From Allokutzneria sp. A3M-2-11 16 (lineage in GTDB: Bacteria > Actinomycetota > Actinomycetes > Mycobacteriales > Pseudonocardiaceae), in contig NZ_JANAVO010000002.1 in NCBI RefSeq assembly GCF_024213555.1, positions 230,169 through 294,168 on the forward strand: 64,000 nucleotides of DNA, in the 5' to 3' direction. A model generated the notes under the pieces. That model was given only the letters and a program-made list of their open reading frames with translations. It was not told the DNA's origin and ran no database searches. Of the stretch, positions 58,738 to 64,000 are shown piece by piece. The number at the start of each line of letters is the position of its first letter. Positions within the stretch are counted from its first letter, which is position 1. Made by a program: the position numbers and the translations under genes.

Positions 58738-60696
58738 CTAGACCTGGGCCCCGGACCACGAAGGCGATCCGTCCTCCGTGCAGCCCGTCAAGCGCCGCCG
58801 GAATCCCGGAACCCCCACAGCGGTCACCTCCACGTCGTACGACCCGCGCGGCAGGTGAACCCGTCCGGCACGGACGCGACGCTCCTTGCCCCCGCTCCGC
58901 ACGACAAACGTCACATCCCCCGCCAACACCAACTCGACGCCATACGCCGAGACTGCCGACGAAACAGACACCGGCTCACCGGCAACGCCAGCGAACTCGC
59001 GGCGGAATCCGTTGGGCCCCAACACCGTGAACCGATAATCACCGGGCCGGATCGAGTCGACGACCACTCCGCGCACATCAAAGTGCCGCACTTCCGGCTT
59101 CACGTACGAGTACAAGGCCAGGTGCACACTCTCAGACCCGGTGTTCCGAAGCGTCAGCCGCGAACCGGTCAGGAACGCGTCCGGTTGGTACGGCAAGGCC
59201 CGCGCGCGCCGGGTTCCCGGTTCCTGCACGGGCATCGACTGCGACGCGGGCGGAGTGGGCCGCCAGCGACCGGTGAACGGGGGCACCGGGGCGGGGCGGC
59301 GGATCGTCGGGCGGGGCGTGGTGCGGGTGAAGTCGAACGCCGAGGTCAGATCGCCGGAGACGGTGCGCCGCCACGCGCTGATGTTCGGCTCGCGCACGCC
59401 GAGCCACCGCTCGACGAAGCGGATCATCGAGGTGTGGTCGAAGGTCTGCGAGCACACGAAACCGCCAACGGTCCACGGCGACACCACCGTCATCGGCACG
59501 CGCGGGCCGAAGCCGATGGGCTTGCCGTCGAAGTACTCGTCGGTGACCGACTCCGGCGGTCGCGGCGGCGCGACGTGGTCGAAGTACCCGTCGTTCTCGT
59601 CGTAGGTGATGAACAGCGCGGTGCGCGACCAAACGTCCACATTGGACGCAAGGGCATCGAGGACGTCGTAGGTCAGGTTCGCGCTGGACGCGGGCGACGA
59701 GGCTCCCGGGTGCTCCGAGTCCACAGAGGACGGAACCAGGTAGCTCACCTTCGGCAGTCGCCCGGCGAGAACATCGGCGCGGAACGAGGCGGCGAGCCCC
59801 TTGGGCCGGACACGCCGCAAAGCCCGCTCGTAAAGCTCCCGCTCCGAACCCGAAAGGCCCCGCACACCCGAATCAAGCTGAGCCAGCAACGCATCCTGCT
59901 CAGCGGGCGCGAGCTTGGGCAGCGCGTCGTAGAACGCCGTCAGACTGCTGTAGCCCTTCGGCAGCACCTTGCGCGCGATGTCCTTGAAGACCGCGAAGAA
60001 CTCCAGGTTGTTGTCCTGGAAGTTGTCCCACTCCTGATAAACGCGCCAACTGTGTCCCGCCGCCCCTAAACGTTGCGGGTAGGTCATCCACGAGTACCCG
60101 GGGTGTTTGTCCTCGGCGTAAGCGTCGTTGCCGATCGCGCGCTTTCCGTTGGCCTCAAAGCCCGTGTAGCCGCTGACCCAGTAGTTGCGGTTCGGGCTCG
60201 TGGAACTCGGCACGGAGCAGTGGTAGGCGTCGCAAATCGTGAACGTGTCAGCCAGCTCGTAGTGGAACGGCAGGTCTTTGCGGTCGTAGTAGGCCATCGT
60301 GGCGGCCGTTTTCGCGGCGACCCAACCGTTGTTCCACCCGCCGTTGAGCGCTTTGTGGCCGCCTTCCCAACTGTGGTCCAGGTCGCCGATGTACTGGATG
60401 TCCTTGCGATTGGCCGCATCCCGCACCGCGAACGGGAGCACGCCCTGATCGAACACCGAGCGCCCGTTCGGCAACTCCAGCGCATTGCGGTCGCCGAACC
60501 CGCGCACTCCGCGCAACGAGCCGTAGTAGTGGTCGAAGGACCTGTTCTCCTGCATCAGGAAGACGACGTGCTCGACAGCGCGCAGGCCACCGGGACGGGG
60601 CGGGCTCGCCAGCGCCTCCTGGAGTGACGGCGGGAGCAGCGAGACCGCCGCGCCGAGCTTCAACGCGGTGCGGCGGGAGAACGACTGTGGGCGCAT
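58738..60696 (-). CDS. Tat-exported phospholipase C
   Basis: This is a 652-residue phosphoesterase. The Tat leader SRRTALKLGAAVSLLP is clear. The acid-phosphatase-like core has VEHVVFLMQENRSFDHYYGSLRGVRGFGDR, DLDHSWEGGH, SVPSSTSPNR and ITYDENDGYFDHVAPP; QTFDHTSMIRFVERWLGV closes the active site. Two C-terminal PLC domains (DUF756) follow (about 470-640). It hydrolyses phospholipids outside the cell and may release phosphate from choline lipids. The ATG is used; a TTG two codons earlier is the alternative. Codon 210 is TTA. Confidence 0.93.
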   Translation of the reverse strand: MRPQSFSRRTALKLGAAVSLLPPSLQEALASPPRPGGLRAVEHVVFLMQENRSFDHYYGSLRGVRGFGDRNALELPNGRSVFDQGVLPFAVRDAANRKDIQYIGDLDHSWEGGHKALNGGWNNGWVAAKTAATMAYYDRKDLPFHYELADTFTICDAYHCSVPSSTSPNRNYWVSGYTGFEANGKRAIGNDAYAEDKHPGYSWMTYPQRLGAAGHSWRVYQEWDNFQDNNLEFFAVFKDIARKVLPKGYSSLTAFYDALPKLAPAEQDALLAQLDSGVRGLSGSERELYERALRRVRPKGLAASFRADVLAGRLPKVSYLVPSSVDSEHPGASSPASSANLTYDVLDALASNVDVWSRTALFITYDENDGYFDHVAPPRPPESVTDEYFDGKPIGFGPRVPMTVVSPWTVGGFVCSQTFDHTSMIRFVERWLGVREPNISAWRRTVSGDLTSAFDFTRTTPRPTIRRPAPVPPFTGRWRPTPPASQSMPVQEPGTRRARALPYQPDAFLTGSRLTLRNTGSESVHLALYSYVKPEVRHFDVRGVVVDSIRPGDYRFTVLGPNGFRREFAGVAGEPVSVSSAVSAYGVELVLAGDVTFVVRSGGKERRVRAGRVHLPRGSYDVEVTAVGVPGFRRRLTGCTEDGSPSWSGAQV

Positions 60697-60761
60697 CCGC
60701 AATACCTACCGCACGTGAACCAACTTCAGGTTGCGCGCAGCCGAACTAAGACGCAGCCACA

Positions 60762-62327
60762 CTAGGATTCCGCGCGGACCACCAGGACGGCGACGTCGTC
60801 GCGGTCGTTCTCGCCGGTCCACTCGTCGACCGCGCGCTCGATCCGCGCGATCACCTCCGCCGCGGACAGGCCGACGCAGCTCGTCAGGACCTCGGTGAGC
60901 CGGTGCTGGCCGAACATGTGCGCGCCGTCCGGGCCGGAGCGGGCCTCGGTGATGCCGTCGCTGTAGAGCAGGCACAGCTCGCCCGCGTCCAGCTCCACCC
61001 GGCAGTTCGGGAACCGCGCGTGCGGCAGGATGCCGACCAGCGTGCCGGGCAGCGCGATCTCCTCCACCTCGCCGTCGCGGCGCAGCACCAGCGGCGGCGG
61101 GTGCCCGCCGGAGGTCAGGTTCAGCGCCAGCCCCCGCCCGGAGCGGGTCATCGAACCGGCGACCATCGTGGTGAACCGGCGGCTCTGCGTGGCCAGCAGC
61201 ACGTCGTTGAGCAGGTACAGCAACCGCGACGGGTCCTGCTCGACGAGGTCGAGCGCGGCGATGGTGTGCCGGACGCGCCCGGTCAGCGCCGCGGCCTCGG
61301 GCCCGTTGCCGCACACGTCGCCGAGCAGGAAGAGCGCGCTGTTGTCGGCGCGCAGCCGCACGTCGTAGAAGTCGCCGCCCACCCCGAGCGGGCCCCGCGC
61401 CGGGCGGTAGGCCGCGCTCAGCTCCGCGCCGGGGACCATCGGCAGTTCGCGCGGGAGCAGCGTGGTCTGCAGGCCGGTGATCGCCCGCTCGTACTCCTCC
61501 CACTTGTGCGCCCGCGCGATCGCCAGGTCGGCGCGCGCGGCGAAGTCGACGAGGGTGCGGTGCCGCAGCCGGTCGTAGCCGTAGCGCACCGAGACCACCA
61601 GCGCGCCGATGCCCTCCCCGTCGCCGGGCAGGGGGATCACCAGCACCTCACCGTCCATTTCGGACAGCCAGGGCAGCGCGGCGGCCTCCTCGGAGGACAT
61701 CACCCGCGCGCCCTGCACGTGTCCGGCGAGAGCGGCGGCGAGCACCGGCGCGGAGCTCGACGCGGGCCTGCGCGCCTTGCCGGGATCGGGACGCCCGGAG
61801 CGCCAGAACCGCACCCGGCCGCGCGGGATCGGCAGCACCACGACGACGGCGTCGCCCAGTACAGGGACCGCCAGTTCGGCGATCTCTCGCGCCGTATGGG
61901 GGACATCGCGCAGCGCGGCCAGCCGCAGCCCGACCTCGTTGAGGAAGCGCGCGTCGGTCGCCTGGCCGGGCTCGGCGGGCTCCTCGGCCGCTCCCGGCTC
62001 GGTGTCCAGCACGCGCCAGGAGTGCCAGCCGCCGCCGAGCTCCCGGCGGCGCACCCGCAGCCGCACGCCCCGGTGGGTCAGCTCGAAGTCCGCGTCCGGC
62101 GCGGTGGCGACGGTGAACAGGGGGCTGCCCGTCGGCTCCGGCCGCCTGCCGATCACCAGGCCCGGGAACAGCGACATCGCCGCCTCGTTGGCGATCTGCA
62201 CCCGCGCTTCACTGTCCTGGACCACCACGGCGCCGTCGGCGTCGGAGACCAGGGCCCGCACCATGTCCAGGGACACGGTCTGCACCGACGAGCCGCCGGG
62301 CAGTGCGCGCGGTTCGGTGTTGCTCAC
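60762..62327 (-). CDS. PAS-GAF-SpoIIE (PP2C) phosphatase
   Basis: This is a 521-residue RsbU-like protein from a GTG with GAAGG 8 nt upstream. It has a PAS-like region (about 20-110), a GAF-like region (about 135-285), and a phosphatase with GVGGDFYDV, GDVCGNGPEAA, TSGGHPPPLVL, YSDGITEAR and DDVAVLVV, so the metal-binding aspartates are intact. It probably dephosphorylates an anti-anti-sigma factor in a stress or developmental switch. It is divergent from the tandem-HAMP kinase, a pairing often found in actinomycetes. Confidence 0.9.
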   Translation of the reverse strand: MSNTEPRALPGGSSVQTVSLDMVRALVSDADGAVVVQDSEARVQIANEAAMSLFPGLVIGRRPEPTGSPLFTVATAPDADFELTHRGVRLRVRRRELGGGWHSWRVLDTEPGAAEEPAEPGQATDARFLNEVGLRLAALRDVPHTAREIAELAVPVLGDAVVVVLPIPRGRVRFWRSGRPDPGKARRPASSSAPVLAAALAGHVQGARVMSSEEAAALPWLSEMDGEVLVIPLPGDGEGIGALVVSVRYGYDRLRHRTLVDFAARADLAIARAHKWEEYERAITGLQTTLLPRELPMVPGAELSAAYRPARGPLGVGGDFYDVRLRADNSALFLLGDVCGNGPEAAALTGRVRHTIAALDLVEQDPSRLLYLLNDVLLATQSRRFTTMVAGSMTRSGRGLALNLTSGGHPPPLVLRRDGEVEEIALPGTLVGILPHARFPNCRVELDAGELCLLYSDGITEARSGPDGAHMFGQHRLTEVLTSCVGLSAAEVIARIERAVDEWTGENDRDDVAVLVVRAES

Positions 62328-62528
62328 CTGTGATGCCTTCGGTCGGCTGACGTGACTGCTGGCTGGGAAGACTTGGGGCAAGGGCGGAGGCCAGCCTAGC
62401 CGAGTACCGGACACCGGGATTGGTACACGAGGGCGATCTCCCCCGGCCGGACGAGTGGCTGGTCCACACTGTCCGGCGGACGTGGGACCCTGGGGCCCCC
62501 TTCCACCCCGAATCGGCCTGGAGGTGTC

Positions 62529-64000
<1,472 letters not shown>

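Noticed and set aside
58651..60069. Long open frame on the + strand opposite the phospholipase gene
   Set aside because: It is rich in Arg/Gly/His with no motif and mirrors the third-position GC of the real gene, which has a Tat signal and catalytic blocks.

Overview
The window is high-GC actinobacterial chromosome. GTG starts, 4-base ATGA/GTGA gene overlaps, an F420-dependent oxidoreductase, an actinobacterial PcaL fusion and rare TTA codons all fit a filamentous actinomycete. The order Pseudonocardiales is my best guess; the species cannot be named from sequence alone. No phage, insertion sequence, tRNA, rRNA or CRISPR array was recognised. The right end cuts through a sensor kinase, and the left end shows only the tail of a gene.

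Left part (1-19151): mixed chromosomal genes. They include a decayed small secreted protein, a secreted amidase-like protein, a methyltransferase, a DGPF protein, LexA, a PQQ-type beta-propeller, a glycosyltransferase-like protein behind an 8-bp tandem repeat, a STAND ATPase, an Xre regulator beside membrane-protein remnants, an SDR and an F420 oxidoreductase with striking palindromes at their starts, an SDR/TetR pair, a streptogrisin-type protease, an Xre-like regulator and an OmpR-type two-component system. A stack of dispersed palindromic repeats lies at about 15.8-16.1 kb.

Catabolic part (19459-27953): a class III CoA-transferase coupled to glutaryl-CoA dehydrogenase, a zinc alcohol dehydrogenase, then the opposed operon pobA-pcaH-pcaG-pcaB-pcaL. 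That operon takes 4-hydroxybenzoate through protocatechuate to 3-oxoadipate; pcaIJ, pcaF and a regulator are not here.

Glycan part (28097-45722): a YncE-like propeller, a DnaJ-NERD membrane protein, then a sialoglycan locus. A GntR regulator and a sialidase with a LamG domain run left. A sialic-acid MFS transporter, an N-acetylneuraminate lyase, a second sialidase and a sugar ABC transporter run right in a coupled operon. A GH42 beta-galactosidase, a LuxR-type ATPase regulator and an MFS exporter follow. Together these would desialylate galactosides outside the cell, import sialic acid and a second sugar, and cleave both. Several of these genes carry the rare TTA codon, which suggests developmental (bldA) control.

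Right part (45805-64000): a PhyH dioxygenase; SDR-amidase; then a compact FadR-type-regulated operon (isopropylmalate-dehydrogenase-like enzyme, full Opp/Dpp-type ABC importer, aldehyde dehydrogenase) whose substrate is unknown. After these come a GH76 glycosidase, a Tat-exported phospholipase C, a PAS-GAF-SpoIIE phosphatase, and a divergent kinase with tandem HAMP repeats.

Three dispersed signals stand out beyond the genes: a roughly 60-bp palindromic repeat in three intergenic places, a TCCANNNTGGA motif inside at least eight coding sequences, and perfect palindromes touching start codons.
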